A DNA stretch of 64,000 bases, taken from NCBI RefSeq assembly GCF_034119865.1, contig NZ_CP139421.1, forward strand, positions 2,790,001 to 2,854,000, written 5' to 3'. Below the pieces are notes generated by a model that saw nothing but the letters and a program-made list of their open reading frames with translations, was not told the DNA's origin and made no database searches. The translations under genes were made by a program, and so were the position numbers. Position 1 is the first letter of the stretch. Each line of letters opens with the position of its first letter. This document shows positions 35,954-45,053 of the stretch, piece after piece. The stretch comes from Algoriphagus sp. NG3 (lineage in GTDB: Bacteria > Bacteroidota > Bacteroidia > Cytophagales > Cyclobacteriaceae).

Positions 35954-36412
35954 ATGAAAAAATCAACTATCCTCCTCCTTCTTTTGCTTCCCCTGTTCAG
36001 TCTGGCACAGAGCAATACCCAGCCCTTCCTCACACTGGAAGATGCGACTAGAATTTCTAATGCCGCTGAGAAAAAATCCAAGGAAGAGGGCTGGAATATG
36101 GTCATAGTGGTACTGGATGCCGGCGGACACATAATTTCGCTTCGCAAAATGGACGGTGTGCAAATCGGCAGCATAGACGTGGCATTGGCTAAAGCGAAAA
36201 CATCTGTGTATTTCAAACGGCCAACAAAAGCCTTTGAAGACATGATGAAAAGCGAAGGGGGCGGCCGAATCGCAACGCTGCCAAATGCCATAGCTATTGA
36301 AGGTGGCATACCGATTTTCAAGGATGATATACTGGTTGGAGCCATTGGGATCTCAGGCGCCACCTCAGCTCAAGACGGAATTGTCGCAGCAGCAGCTCAG
36401 TCAGCATATTGA
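35954..36412 (+). CDS. GlcG/HbpS family heme-binding-like protein, secreted
   Basis: A 152-residue protein from the ATG at 35954; an ATG 27 bases upstream would put extra residues before the signal peptide. The signal peptide is MKKSTILLLLLLPLFSLAQ. The rest is the GlcG/HbpS domain: LTLEDATRISNAAEKKSKEE, MVIVVLDAGGHIISLRKMDG, SIDVALAKAKTSVYFKRPT and IFKDDILVGAIGISGATSAQDG. Some relatives bind heme, others occur in glycolate or corrinoid operons, so the ligand is uncertain. It stands alone between divergent and convergent neighbours. Confidence 0.92.
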   Translation: MKKSTILLLLLLPLFSLAQSNTQPFLTLEDATRISNAAEKKSKEEGWNMVIVVLDAGGHIISLRKMDGVQIGSIDVALAKAKTSVYFKRPTKAFEDMMKSEGGGRIATLPNAIAIEGGIPIFKDDILVGAIGISGATSAQDGIVAAAAQSAY

Positions 36413-36479
36413 AAAAGTATGCCTGGCGATCCCACTTGAGAAACTCGGACAAGAAAGCACTTACCTAATATCCTGTCCT

Positions 36480-36710
36480 CTATATATCTTTGATGTTTGA
36501 TACAACAGAATAATCTTGCTGCCTACAACACTTTTCACACAGCTTCACATTGTGCTTTAAACTTGAGGCTTTCCGCAAAGCTTCCTGTCCGGAATTGTAA
36601 GGCCCAAGGTAATCGCGTTCATAGATACCGGGCATATCCCCGCATTCCCGTTCATGGATCACATAGGCCTCCTCATCGTTCGGATTAGAGGATAGATAAA
36701 AGAATTTCAT
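36480..36710 (-). CDS. Small His/Cys-rich protein of unknown function
   Basis: A 76-residue protein from the ATG at 36710 (MKFFYLSSNPNDEEAYVIH). It carries VIHERECGDMP near the middle of the N-terminal half and LCEKCCR near the C-terminus. One His and three or four Cys are thus arranged HxxxC and CxxCC, a plausible zinc site. The middle segment YLGPYNSGQEALRKASS resembles short proteins of this layout known from several bacteria. I do not recognise a named family. It has no obvious operon partner. Confidence 0.65.
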   Translation of the reverse strand: MKFFYLSSNPNDEEAYVIHERECGDMPGIYERDYLGPYNSGQEALRKASSLKHNVKLCEKCCRQQDYSVVSNIKDI

Positions 36711-36761
36711 GTTCTGATTAAAACATTTATAGTTAGTCAAAAATAATCTTCCTGATCCTAC

Positions 36762-36791
36762 ATAAAAATACCCTATATAGGGTATTTTTAT
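36762..36791. terminator. Perfect 30-bp palindrome, probable bidirectional terminator
   Basis: ATAAAAATACCC followed by TATATA and GGGTATTTTTAT is a perfect palindrome with T5 or A5 on either side. It lies 40 bases after the stop of the 97-residue minus-strand gene, where a terminator is expected. It could also act as a protein-binding operator for the 76-residue gene just downstream. Confidence 0.7.
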
Positions 36792-36830
36792 GCTATTTCA
36801 GTCAAAATCTGGTGTAATCCTGCCGGGTTT

Positions 36831-37124
36831 TCAGACGGAATATTGCATTAATAGCATTTGCCACTCCTCATCCAAAGTCATGTCGGGTCTCTCCACCCCC
36901 GCCCTTCCATACCAATAATCAGCATTCCACAGGTCACCTTCTTTCCGATGGAGATAGGCGTGTATTCTGGCTGCTGACTTACCGCCCAAGCTATCCACCT
37001 GCTCATGCGCTCGTTCCCAATCTCCATTTCCATCATACCAAAGTGCCCTCAGCACGGGAGAATATGCGTCGAGGGAAGACTTATCGTCTAGAAAAGTAGC
37101 GTGTTCACCTTTGTGTTTTGCCAT
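36831..37124 (-). CDS. Conserved protein of unknown function with WYDG-GDWERAH motif
   Basis: A 97-residue protein from the ATG at 37124 (MAKHKGEHATFLDDKSS); an in-frame GTG lies 24 bases upstream. It contains the strongly patterned stretches LWYDGNGDWERAHEQVD and ARIHAYLHRKEGDLWNADYW followed by YGRAG. I recognise these from uncharacterised proteins found widely in bacteria and some eukaryotes. The helical, TPR-like spacing of Trp, Ala and Tyr suggests a small helical repeat fold. No enzymatic motif is evident. It is monocistronic. Confidence 0.75.
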   Translation of the reverse strand: MAKHKGEHATFLDDKSSLDAYSPVLRALWYDGNGDWERAHEQVDSLGGKSAARIHAYLHRKEGDLWNADYWYGRAGVERPDMTLDEEWQMLLMQYSV

Positions 37125-37462
37125 AACTATATACTCTTTCTTTGTCACCCAAAGTAACTAAAACATCTGGCAAACTCCATTCAATTATCAAATAGTTTAC
37201 AGAGAGTGTTCTCGCAGGCTCGTTTAAAATTTCTGAAAGAAAAAAGATTAAAGGAAACCCCTGCCCCCTCATTTTAGCAAATTTCAATCAATCCGAGCTT
37301 TTCTCAAATAATACCCAAACCAAACCTTCATTTCCTTGCGATTTATACAATAAATTCTTCAAAAACAGGATTTTAAGGAATAATCAGCTGCAATTGATCG
37401 GTAATTGAGAAGTTATATATTTGTTCAATTAACATTCTCAATATAACTGTACGATATACTCA
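37125..37462. other. Intergenic region upstream of hppA
   Basis: About 340 bases without a convincing gene. It contains the hppA promoter at 37393-37423 and, on the other side, should hold the promoter of the 97-residue gene, for which no consensus is clear. Confidence 0.5.
37393..37423 (+). promoter_or_regulatory. Promoter of hppA (Bacteroidota -33/-7 type)
   Basis: TATATTTG at 37416-37423 is an exact TAnnTTTG -7 element. ATTG, one mismatch from TTTG, lies at 37393-37396 with a spacing of 19 bases, the usual distance. The start codon is 40 bases downstream. Confidence 0.6.
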
Positions 37463-39694
37463 ATGGAACAAGCTTTAATTTATGTGGTCCCTGCGCTGGG
37501 ACTGGTGGGCCTCATCGTGATGGCCATTAAGTCTGCCTGGGTCACCAGACAGGAAACCGGTGATAAAAACATGATGGAACTCGCCGGTTATATTGCGGAT
37601 GGAGCTATGGCATTCCTGAAGGCAGAATGGAAGGTGTTGTCCTATTTCGCTGTTATAGCCATCATTTTATTGGCATGGTCTGGTATCTCCGTGGAGACCT
37701 CCAGTCCTGTTATCGCTATTTCTTTCCTTATTGGAGCGGTTTTTTCAGCTTTCGCAGGATATATAGGGATGAACATTGCCACCAAAGCCAATGTCAGGAC
37801 TACCCAGGCTGCCCGAACAAGCTTGAAACACGCACTTAAAGTCTCCTTTACCGGGGGCTCTGTCATGGGGCTAGGTGTTGCTGGATTGGCAGTTTTAGGA
37901 CTTGGATCCTTATTCATCTTATTCTATCATATGTATGTACAGAGCGCTGGTGCGGGAGTGAACGGGGTGGAGATGGAGAAGGCGCTCGAAGTACTGGCAG
38001 GCTTCTCACTAGGAGCTGAATCCATTGCACTTTTTGCACGTGTGGGGGGCGGGATTTACACCAAGGCGGCAGATGTAGGAGCTGATCTGGTCGGAAAAGT
38101 AGAAGCAGGTATTCCCGAGGATGATGTAAGAAATCCCGCAACAATAGCCGACAATGTGGGAGACAATGTAGGTGATGTAGCAGGGATGGGCGCTGATTTG
38201 TTTGGATCCTATGTAGCTACTATTCTTGCTACCATGGTCTTGGGGCGAGAAATAGTATCCATAGACAACTTCGGAGGAATCGCCCCTATCCTACTTCCTA
38301 TGGTATTGGCAGGACTAGGAATCGTTTTCTCTATCTTAGGGATGTTTTTTGTGACGATCAAAAACGATAAAGGTGACGTACAACATGCCTTGAACATGGG
38401 CAATTGGTCTTCCATCGTATTCACTGGCATCGCTTCATTTTTTGTAGTAAAATACATGCTTCCAGAGACCTTGTCTATCCGGGGCTATGAATTCACCAAT
38501 ATGGATGTCTTTTATGCCATTATACTTGGCTTGATCGTAGGCTCTCTGATGAGTATCATTACGGAGTATTATACCGCAATGGGCAAACGCCCTGTGAAAT
38601 CCATCATCCAACAATCCGCCACCGGACACGCTACTAACATCATTGCAGGTCTTGCGGTAGGCATGGAGTCTACTGTACTCCCTATCCTAGTGTTGTCTGG
38701 TGGTATTATGGGATCCTATGCTTTTGCAGGCCTTTACGGTGTAGCAATCGCTGCGGCCGGCATGATGGCCACTACAGCTATGCAACTGGCGATAGATGCT
38801 TTTGGCCCCATCGCGGACAACGCAGGAGGAATAGCGGAGATGAGCCAGCTTCCAGAAGAAGTACGGCATAGAACGGATATTTTGGATGCGGTGGGAAATA
38901 CCACTGCCGCATCAGGCAAAGGCTTTGCTATCGCATCTGCGGCCTTGACATCCTTAGCGCTCTTTGCTGCATTTGTAGGAGTGGCCGGCATAGATGCGAT
39001 AGATATTTTCAAAGCTCCTGTACTGGCAGCACTGTTTGTAGGCGGCATGATACCATTCATCTTTTCATCGCTTGCCATAGCGGCAGTAGGCAGGGCAGCT
39101 ATGGACATGGTGAATGAAGTAAGACGTCAGTTCAGGGAAATCCCCGGCATCATGGAATACAAGGCCAAACCTGAATATGAAAAATGTGTGGAAATATCCA
39201 CTAAAGCCTCTCTACGCGAGATGTTGCTTCCTGGAGCTATAGCATTGATCACCCCCATGCTTATAGGTTTTGGTTTTCAGGGGGTATTTGAGCAGGTGTC
39301 TTCAGCCGAGATGCTAGGAGGTTTACTTGCCGGTGTGACAGTTTCCGGAGTATTGATGGGAATGTTCCAGTCCAATGCAGGTGGGGCCTGGGATAATGCC
39401 AAAAAGTCTTTTGAAAAGGGTGTGGAAATAGACGGGGAGATGTATTATAAAAAATCTGAGCCCCACAAGGCTTCTGTCACAGGGGATACTGTAGGAGACC
39501 CTTTTAAAGACACCTCAGGCCCCTCTATGAACATTCTTATCAAACTCATGTCCATAGTAGCACTGATCATCGCTCCGCACATCAGCCAGCGTCCTCACGC
39601 AGCTCCCTTGGCTGATAAAATTGAGATCGAAAAAGAGATCAACTATGAAGACGGAAAAAATGAAATGGCTGAGGTGATCACCGAAATCAAGTGA
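37463..39694 (+). CDS. hppA: K+-dependent membrane-bound pyrophosphatase
   Basis: A 743-residue, 16-helix ion pump driven by pyrophosphate hydrolysis. The catalytic loop is [20 protein letters not shown] followed by [20 protein letters not shown] and [11 protein letters not shown]. The motif [10 protein letters not shown] has Ala482 and Gly485, where K+-independent enzymes have Lys and Thr, so this enzyme should need K+. The Glu in [15 protein letters not shown] resembles sodium-pumping members, but H+ or Na+ specificity cannot be settled. After the last helix there is a hydrophilic tail of about 40 residues (from SQRPHAAP) not found in many homologs. The gene has its own promoter and terminator. 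Confidence 0.96.
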   Translation: MEQALIYVVPALGLVGLIVMAIKSAWVTRQETGDKNMMELAGYIADGAMAFLKAEWKVLSYFAVIAIILLAWSGISVETSSPVIAISFLIGAVFSAFAGYIGMNIATKANVRTTQAARTSLKHALKVSFTGGSVMGLGVAGLAVLGLGSLFILFYHMYVQSAGAGVNGVEMEKALEVLAGFSLGAESIALFARVGGGIYTKAADVGADLVGKVEAGIPEDDVRNPATIADNVGDNVGDVAGMGADLFGSYVATILATMVLGREIVSIDNFGGIAPILLPMVLAGLGIVFSILGMFFVTIKNDKGDVQHALNMGNWSSIVFTGIASFFVVKYMLPETLSIRGYEFTNMDVFYAIILGLIVGSLMSIITEYYTAMGKRPVKSIIQQSATGHATNIIAGLAVGMESTVLPILVLSGGIMGSYAFAGLYGVAIAAAGMMATTAMQLAIDAFGPIADNAGGIAEMSQLPEEVRHRTDILDAVGNTTAASGKGFAIASAALTSLALFAAFVGVAGIDAIDIFKAPVLAALFVGGMIPFIFSSLAIAAVGRAAMDMVNEVRRQFREIPGIMEYKAKPEYEKCVEISTKASLREMLLPGAIALITPMLIGFGFQGVFEQVSSAEMLGGLLAGVTVSGVLMGMFQSNAGGAWDNAKKSFEKGVEIDGEMYYKKSEPHKASVTGDTVGDPFKDTSGPSMNILIKLMSIVALIIAPHISQRPHAAPLADKIEIEKEINYEDGKNEMAEVITEIK

Positions 39695-39722
39695 GTTAAT
39701 CCTCATTATTAAAGCTTTTCAC

Positions 39723-39758
39723 AGGCTGTCTTTTATAAAGGCAGTCTTTTTTTGCTCA
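39723..39758 (+). terminator. Terminator of hppA
   Basis: GGCTGTC pairs with GGCAGTC (two G-U pairs) around a TTTTATAAA loop, followed by TTTTTTT. Confidence 0.75.
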
Positions 39759-39765
39759 GTGTAAG

Positions 39766-40053
39766 TAGGGCATGCTGAAAAACGCCAGTAACAAATTAAA
39801 AGCTATCGTTTTGACTGATTAGCTCATTTTTCATGCGAGCAGTTTTTCAGCAAGTGCAAGCTTTTTGACGACAAGAGGTCTTTATCCGTGCACCAAAAAA
39901 TACCAAAACCGGGATTTTTAAGCTAGCCTCAGTCATACCATCTTCTGCGTTGACCTCATTCGAAGTATAAGCATACATTTTCACTCGGTCGCCTTGAACC
40001 TGCCTTGCCGGTAGGCAGGGCTGCCATAACTGAGACTTTTTCAGCAAGCCCTA
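39766..40053. repeat. 288-bp noncoding element with terminal inverted repeats (MITE-like)
   Basis: The left end TAGGGCATGCTGAAAAA (39766-39782) is repeated in inverted orientation at the right end (40037-40053, reading TAGGGCTTGCTGAAAAA on the other strand), 16 of 17 bases identical. A further inverted copy of TTGCTGAAAAACTG lies inside at about 39842-39855. The GC-rich hairpin CCTGCCTTGCCGGTAGGCAGG lies at 39999-40019. There is no transposase gene. The layout suggests a MITE or a dispersed intergenic repeat. Confidence 0.6.
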
Positions 40054-40446
40054 AGTATCTTAGCTAAAACTTGCATGTATTCAAAATTAAATACGGCACA
40101 AACACGCAAAGGCAAATATTATTTGAAGAGAAATTTATTATTGTGTTTTTATTAAAAATCCCTCTCAAAAAATTGAAATTAATAAAGCATTATTCTTAAT
40201 TTATGGAAAAATGATAGATAGAATAACCTATATCAGTCCGATTTTCGAATAATTATAGGCTTTGGGGTAAAATCATAGGCTGTAAGATGGATTAAAAACA
40301 AAACCGCTCAGGTTTTTCCATTAAGACAGATTCTACAGTATACCACACTGAAAAACTGACAATTACCATTACAAAAGCAAAAGCACTGTGCAGGAAATTG
40401 CCAGATATCAATAAAAACCAATTTATAATCCATAAACACTAAACAC

Positions 40447-43400
40447 ATGAAGAAAAACTACGCAATGACCTTGCTTTTTCTCCTGGGTTTTCTGGCGTAT
40501 ATCCCACTCTACGCACAGCAGACTGTCACAGGGAAAGTAACAGCCCAAGAAGATGGCATGCCACTTCCAGGGGTGAGCATCGTGGTTCAGGGTACCACTA
40601 CTGGTGCCGTGACCGACTTGGAAGGCAATTACTCGATCTCTGTTCCTAATTCAGAATCAGTCTTGGTATTCTCCTTTATTGGCTTTCAGACTGTCAGCAA
40701 AGCGGTAGGAAACAATTCCACAGTTAATGTGGCCATGCCAACAGAAGATTCAGAACTGGACGAATTTATAGTGACTGCATTTGGAATTTCCCAAGAAAAG
40801 AAATCTTTAGGATACTCAGCGCAAAGTATTGATGCCGAAGCCATCACAGCTACCAAACAGCCCAACCTTGTCAACGCACTGCAAGGCCAGGTAGCCGGTG
40901 TTCAAGTGACCAGTTCAGGAGGCGCCCCAGGCCAATCTGCCAGAATTGTTATCCGGGGAATTAACTCTTTAGACCCAAATGCGGACAACCAACCACTGTT
41001 TGTAGTGGATGGAGTACCTGTGGATAATTCTACTATAGAAGCTGGAGAAGGTCGAACGCCACGCGGAATGTCCAATAGAATGGCAGACATCAACCCAAAT
41101 GATATAGAATCCATGTCTGTACTGAAAGGTGCTGCTGCGACAGCCCTTTATGGTGTGCGGGCAGCAAACGGAGCGGTAATCATCACTACCAAAAAAGGGA
41201 AATCAGGACAGGTTCAAATCAACTTCAACAGCTCAGTAGGAATTGACAAATTGGTGAAGATGCCAGCCTTGCAAGATCAATATGGTCAAGGATTCTCTGG
41301 AGAAAGAGATGATAATAGTTTCTGGCCAGCCTGGGGAGCAAATATTGCTGCAGAAAATGACCCCAATTATGTTTATCAGAACAATTGGGACAATGCTTTT
41401 GATACAGGAGTAACAATAGACAACAGCTTCAGCGTATCGGGCGGTAATGAAAAAGCCACTTTCTTTGGCTCAGTAGGCAGATTGGATCAAGATGGGATTA
41501 TCCCCTTCTCCAATTGGGCAAGAACTACCGCCAAACTTTCTGGCACGGTGACAGCCAGTGAAAAGTTCAACTTTTCCGGTTCTATGAACTTCTCCAATTC
41601 AGGAGGGAACCGGGTTCCCCATGACAGATTTTTGGAAAGAATGATGTATTGGTCAGAGACTACTGATGTGACAGACTACATCAATTCTGATGGTACCATG
41701 AAATCCACCGGAGGCAACACAAATCCTATCTATGATGCGAGATTTGCCACCTATGAGGACAATGTAAACCGTCTTATCGGGAATATAAACATCAACTATA
41801 GCCCAACTGATTGGTTAATGTTATCCTATCGGGTGGGCACTGACTTCTATTCTGATAGCCGGGAAGAAATTACTCCCGGACCAAAAGGAATAGACGGAGA
41901 GCAGGCATTGAGCTCCACTGGCTTTATAGAAGAGACTAGAATCAATAGCCGGGATCTGAATTCCAACTTCTACATCACTTTGAAAAAGCAATGGAATAGT
42001 GACTGGAACACTCAGCTCAGGTTAGGGAATGATATATTCGAACGAAAATATGACCAGGTAAGGCTTAGAGGGGAGAATTTTGTTATACCTGAGTTCTACA
42101 ACGTAAATAATACCACACAGATTTTCGGGGGCCAAAGTTCAAGTATCAGAAGACTCGTAGGCTTTTATGGGGACTTGATGGTTGATTATAAAAACTATTT
42201 GTTTCTGAATATCACTGGAAGAAATGATATTTCTTCTACCCTGCCTGAGAACAACAACTCGTTTTTTTATCCTTCTGTAAATTTGGGTTGGGTATTCAGT
42301 GAGAATTTTAACATGCCTTCCTGGATCACATTTGGAAAGCTCAGAGGATCATGGGCTGAAGTAGGTAAAGACACCAATCCTCATATTCTCGGTGCCACGT
42401 TTGTTTCTCCCTCAGTTTTTCCTCTAAATGGACAGGTTGGATTCAGCAAGAACTCCAACTTTGGCGACCCTAATTTACGTCCAGAGCTAACCTCCTCAAT
42501 AGAATTCGGAACTCAGTTGGCCTTCTTCAATAATCGCGCAAATCTGGATGTAACTTATTATAAATCCAATGCAAGGGACCAGATCATACCAGTACCTATT
42601 TCGGACGCTACAGGATTTTCCTCCTACATCACCAATGCTGGTGAAATTGAAAACAGAGGATGGGAGATAGTCGTGGGTGGGACCCCAATTGAAACAACGG
42701 ATTTTAGATGGAACGTAACAGCAAACCTGACCACCAACACCAATGAGATTAAAGGTATTCGTGAAGGAATTGATCAGATCGTAATAGGATCACAATTCGG
42801 CTACACAGGTAGTACAGTGACCATGATCTTAACTGAAGGTGAAGCCTATGGCAATATTTATGGATCCTATTACATACGTCCAGGGTTGGCAGAAGGGGCG
42901 ATCCACTTGGATAGATCACTGCCGATGCAAATAGGCGCTAATGGCTTTCCTGAAAGGACAGGAAATCAACTCATTTTAGGCAACGCTGTTCCCAAATTCT
43001 TTGGAGGATTGAGGAATACGTTCAATTACAAAGGCTTAGAACTATCTATGTTGATAGATTTCAGAACGGGAATGGATCAATATGACCAATTTGGCAATTT
43101 CCTTACTGCATTCGGTAAGCATGAGGACTCTGAACGAAGAAATGAAACGGTAGTCTTTCCAGGAGTCATGGCAGATGGATCTCAAAACACTAAAGAAGTT
43201 TGGCTAGGACAAGGTATAGGCCCTGATGGAGAAGACTATGGGGCTGGATATTGGAGAAATTATTACAGAACCACCTCTGAGAATTTTGTCAAAGACGCTA
43301 GCTTCCTCAAACTAAGAAATATCACATTGGCTTATAGTCTGCAGCCAGAATTATTGTCTAGAACTCCATTCAGAAGCGCAAGGGTGTCGTTAGCCGCAAA

Positions 43401-43542
43401 CAACATCATCCTTTCCACTCCGTGGGATGGATTTGATCCAGAATCCTTCTCCGCAGGAGCTGGAGGAAATGCCATAGGATTTACCGGATTAGGTTTTCCA
43501 GGGGTACAGAGTTATTTCTTCACGTTGAATTTGGGCCTTTAA
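40447..43542 (+). CDS. SusC/RagA family TonB-linked outer membrane protein
   Basis: A 1031-residue TonB-dependent transporter. A signal peptide ends IPLYAQQ, followed by a carboxypeptidase-regulatory-like domain (VTGKVTAQEDGMPLPGVSIV, about 28-110). The plug domain begins near IVTAFGISQEKKSLGYS and includes the SusC signature RIVIRGINSLDPNADNQPLF and VVDGVPVDN. A 22-strand barrel makes up the rest, ending VQSYFFTLNLGL. SusC proteins pump oligosaccharides or peptides captured by SusD. The partner SusD-like gene starts 7 bases downstream. Nearby genes suggest a peptide substrate, which is inference. Confidence 0.96.
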   Translation: MKKNYAMTLLFLLGFLAYIPLYAQQTVTGKVTAQEDGMPLPGVSIVVQGTTTGAVTDLEGNYSISVPNSESVLVFSFIGFQTVSKAVGNNSTVNVAMPTEDSELDEFIVTAFGISQEKKSLGYSAQSIDAEAITATKQPNLVNALQGQVAGVQVTSSGGAPGQSARIVIRGINSLDPNADNQPLFVVDGVPVDNSTIEAGEGRTPRGMSNRMADINPNDIESMSVLKGAAATALYGVRAANGAVIITTKKGKSGQVQINFNSSVGIDKLVKMPALQDQYGQGFSGERDDNSFWPAWGANIAAENDPNYVYQNNWDNAFDTGVTIDNSFSVSGGNEKATFFGSVGRLDQDGIIPFSNWARTTAKLSGTVTASEKFNFSGSMNFSNSGGNRVPHDRFLERMMYWSETTDVTDYINSDGTMKSTGGNTNPIYDARFATYEDNVNRLIGNININYSPTDWLMLSYRVGTDFYSDSREEITPGPKGIDGEQALSSTGFIEETRINSRDLNSNFYITLKKQWNSDWNTQLRLGNDIFERKYDQVRLRGENFVIPEFYNVNNTTQIFGGQSSSIRRLVGFYGDLMVDYKNYLFLNITGRNDISSTLPENNNSFFYPSVNLGWVFSENFNMPSWITFGKLRGSWAEVGKDTNPHILGATFVSPSVFPLNGQVGFSKNSNFGDPNLRPELTSSIEFGTQLAFFNNRANLDVTYYKSNARDQIIPVPISDATGFSSYITNAGEIENRGWEIVVGGTPIETTDFRWNVTANLTTNTNEIKGIREGIDQIVIGSQFGYTGSTVTMILTEGEAYGNIYGSYYIRPGLAEGAIHLDRSLPMQIGANGFPERTGNQLILGNAVPKFFGGLRNTFNYKGLELSMLIDFRTGMDQYDQFGNFLTAFGKHEDSERRNETVVFPGVMADGSQNTKEVWLGQGIGPDGEDYGAGYWRNYYRTTSENFVKDASFLKLRNITLAYSLQPELLSRTPFRSARVSLAANNIILSTPWDGFDPESFSAGAGGNAIGFTGLGFPGVQSYFFTLNLGL

Positions 43543-43549
43543 TCACTAA

Positions 43550-44974
43550 ATGAAAGAAATGATGAATTTTAAAAATAAAACACTAGCTATAATTGGGATC
43601 TCGGTTTTACTCTCAGCTTCAGCATGCGATTCCTACCTGGATGTAAATGAAAACCCAAACAATCCTACGGACGCACCGATCTCTGGCCTCCTTACCAATA
43701 GTACGTATGAGACCAGTCTAAATGTCTATAGGCAAGGAAGTGCTGTCAGCAATTACGTTCAATACCTGGCTTCGCCGAACCCTGGCAGTGGCTCGGACAC
43801 TATGGAGCCACTTAATTTCAGCACGTTGTGGTTCAATCTTTATAATGTAATGACTGACCTCTACACGATGAATGAAAAAGCTGAAGCCTCTGGTGCTTCA
43901 CATTATCTAGGTGTTGGACAGGTACTTATGGCCTTGAATCTGGGAATGACAGTAGATTTCTTTGGTGACGTTCCTTTCTCAGAGAGCTTTAACTTTAGCA
44001 CTGTGACACCAGCCTATGATAATGATCAGGCACTATATGGCCAAGTTCTCTCTCTCCTAGATCAGGGAATTGCAAACCTTCAAACTTCTACCTCCATTTC
44101 TATAGGAGATGATGACTTTATTTATGGAGGAGATATAGATTTATGGTTGAAATTTGCGCATACATTAAAAGCCAGATTCATGCTTCACATGAAAGGAGAG
44201 CAAGGGTATAGCGCATCCGAAGTACTTTCAGCAGTAGGAAATGGTTTTACAGCAAATGATGATGATGCCCAAATATTTTTCTTCGAGCAACGATTTAATC
44301 CATGGTCTCAAATAGCTATTAACAATGCCAATCTTCTTTTGGGCGGATGGATTTCAGAACAGTTTATTGAAGCTTTAGACGGAACTTCTTATCCTATAGA
44401 GGATCCAAGGTTACCTCTCATGATAGGGACTACAGATGACGGGGAATTTATTGGAACCGTAAATGGGGCCGGACGAGGCAATGCTCCTGAACAAGGAGCC
44501 AGATCTACTTTGGTGGAAGGACAATTTTATACCTCGAGACAGTCTCCGGTATTAATTGCTACCTATGCAGAATTGAAATTTATAGAAGCGGAAGCAGCAT
44601 TCGATACTGACAAAACCCGTGCTTACGAAGCCTATCTAGCCGGAATAGAAGCACATATGGACATGCTTGAGGTAGAGACAGCAGACAAAGAGGCATACTT
44701 GTCCCATCCAAGTGTTAGTATGGGTGCAGGATCGCTGACGATCGATGATATTTTCAAAGAAAAGTATGTCGCACTGTTCTTACACCCTGAAACTTGGAAT
44801 GATGCGCGAAGATTTGATTATGGGTACAAGGATTTTACCCCACCTGCCAACATGAATCCAAACCTAGGTGGAGAATACATCAGAAGAATGGCTTATCCAG
44901 ATAGTGAAATCAGCAGAAACGGCGCCAATGTACCGAGCGTTACCCTGCTGGACAGAATATGGTGGAATCAATAA
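43550..44974 (+). CDS. SusD/RagB-like nutrient-binding lipoprotein
   Basis: A 474-residue surface lipoprotein; the lipobox SASAC places the lipidated Cys at residue 26. The mature start is CDSYLDVNENPNNPTDAP, typical of the SusD-like group found with RagA-type SusC proteins (PF12771/PF12741 type). TPR-like helices follow, with LGVGQVLMALNLGMTVDFFGDVPFSES in the core. The C-terminal part has KFIEAEAAFDTDKTRAYEAY and ends RIWWNQ. It forms the lid of the SusC transporter. A terminator follows directly. Confidence 0.93.
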   Translation: MKEMMNFKNKTLAIIGISVLLSASACDSYLDVNENPNNPTDAPISGLLTNSTYETSLNVYRQGSAVSNYVQYLASPNPGSGSDTMEPLNFSTLWFNLYNVMTDLYTMNEKAEASGASHYLGVGQVLMALNLGMTVDFFGDVPFSESFNFSTVTPAYDNDQALYGQVLSLLDQGIANLQTSTSISIGDDDFIYGGDIDLWLKFAHTLKARFMLHMKGEQGYSASEVLSAVGNGFTANDDDAQIFFFEQRFNPWSQIAINNANLLLGGWISEQFIEALDGTSYPIEDPRLPLMIGTTDDGEFIGTVNGAGRGNAPEQGARSTLVEGQFYTSRQSPVLIATYAELKFIEAEAAFDTDKTRAYEAYLAGIEAHMDMLEVETADKEAYLSHPSVSMGAGSLTIDDIFKEKYVALFLHPETWNDARRFDYGYKDFTPPANMNPNLGGEYIRRMAYPDSEISRNGANVPSVTLLDRIWWNQ

Positions 44975-44994
44975 AACTGAATCTAATACTCAGA

Positions 44995-45026
44995 AGTCTC
45001 CCGATCATGTGCGGGGGACTTTTTTG
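44995..45026 (+). terminator. Terminator of the first SusCD pair
   Basis: AGTCTCCCG pairs with CGGGGGACT (one G-U pair) around an eight-base loop, followed by TTTTTT, 20 bases after the susD stop. Confidence 0.85.
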
Positions 45027-45053
45027 TTATATTTCACTACCAACCGACTATTT

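Larger units (their letters stand above)
39695..40446. other. 752-bp intergenic region between hppA and susC
   Basis: It contains the hppA terminator, a TIR-bounded noncoding element (39766-40053) and a 390-base AT-rich stretch before susC that should carry its promoter and leader. No good TAnnTTTG element at fixed spacing was found. The short open frame inside the element looks like a by-product of its sequence. Confidence 0.5.

Noticed and set aside
35884..36363. 159-codon open frame antisense to the GlcG-like gene
   Set aside because: The plus strand encodes a full signal peptide plus GlcG domain; the antisense frame is an artefact.
39847..40047. 66-codon minus-strand open frame inside the TIR element
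   Set aside because: It spans the internal hairpin and both repeat cores, has no recognisable domain, and looks like a by-product of repeat sequence.
44868..45053. Upstream extension of the DacB open frame into the SusD gene
   Set aside because: The extension crosses a strong terminator; the ATG at 45054 directly begins a lipoprotein signal peptide.
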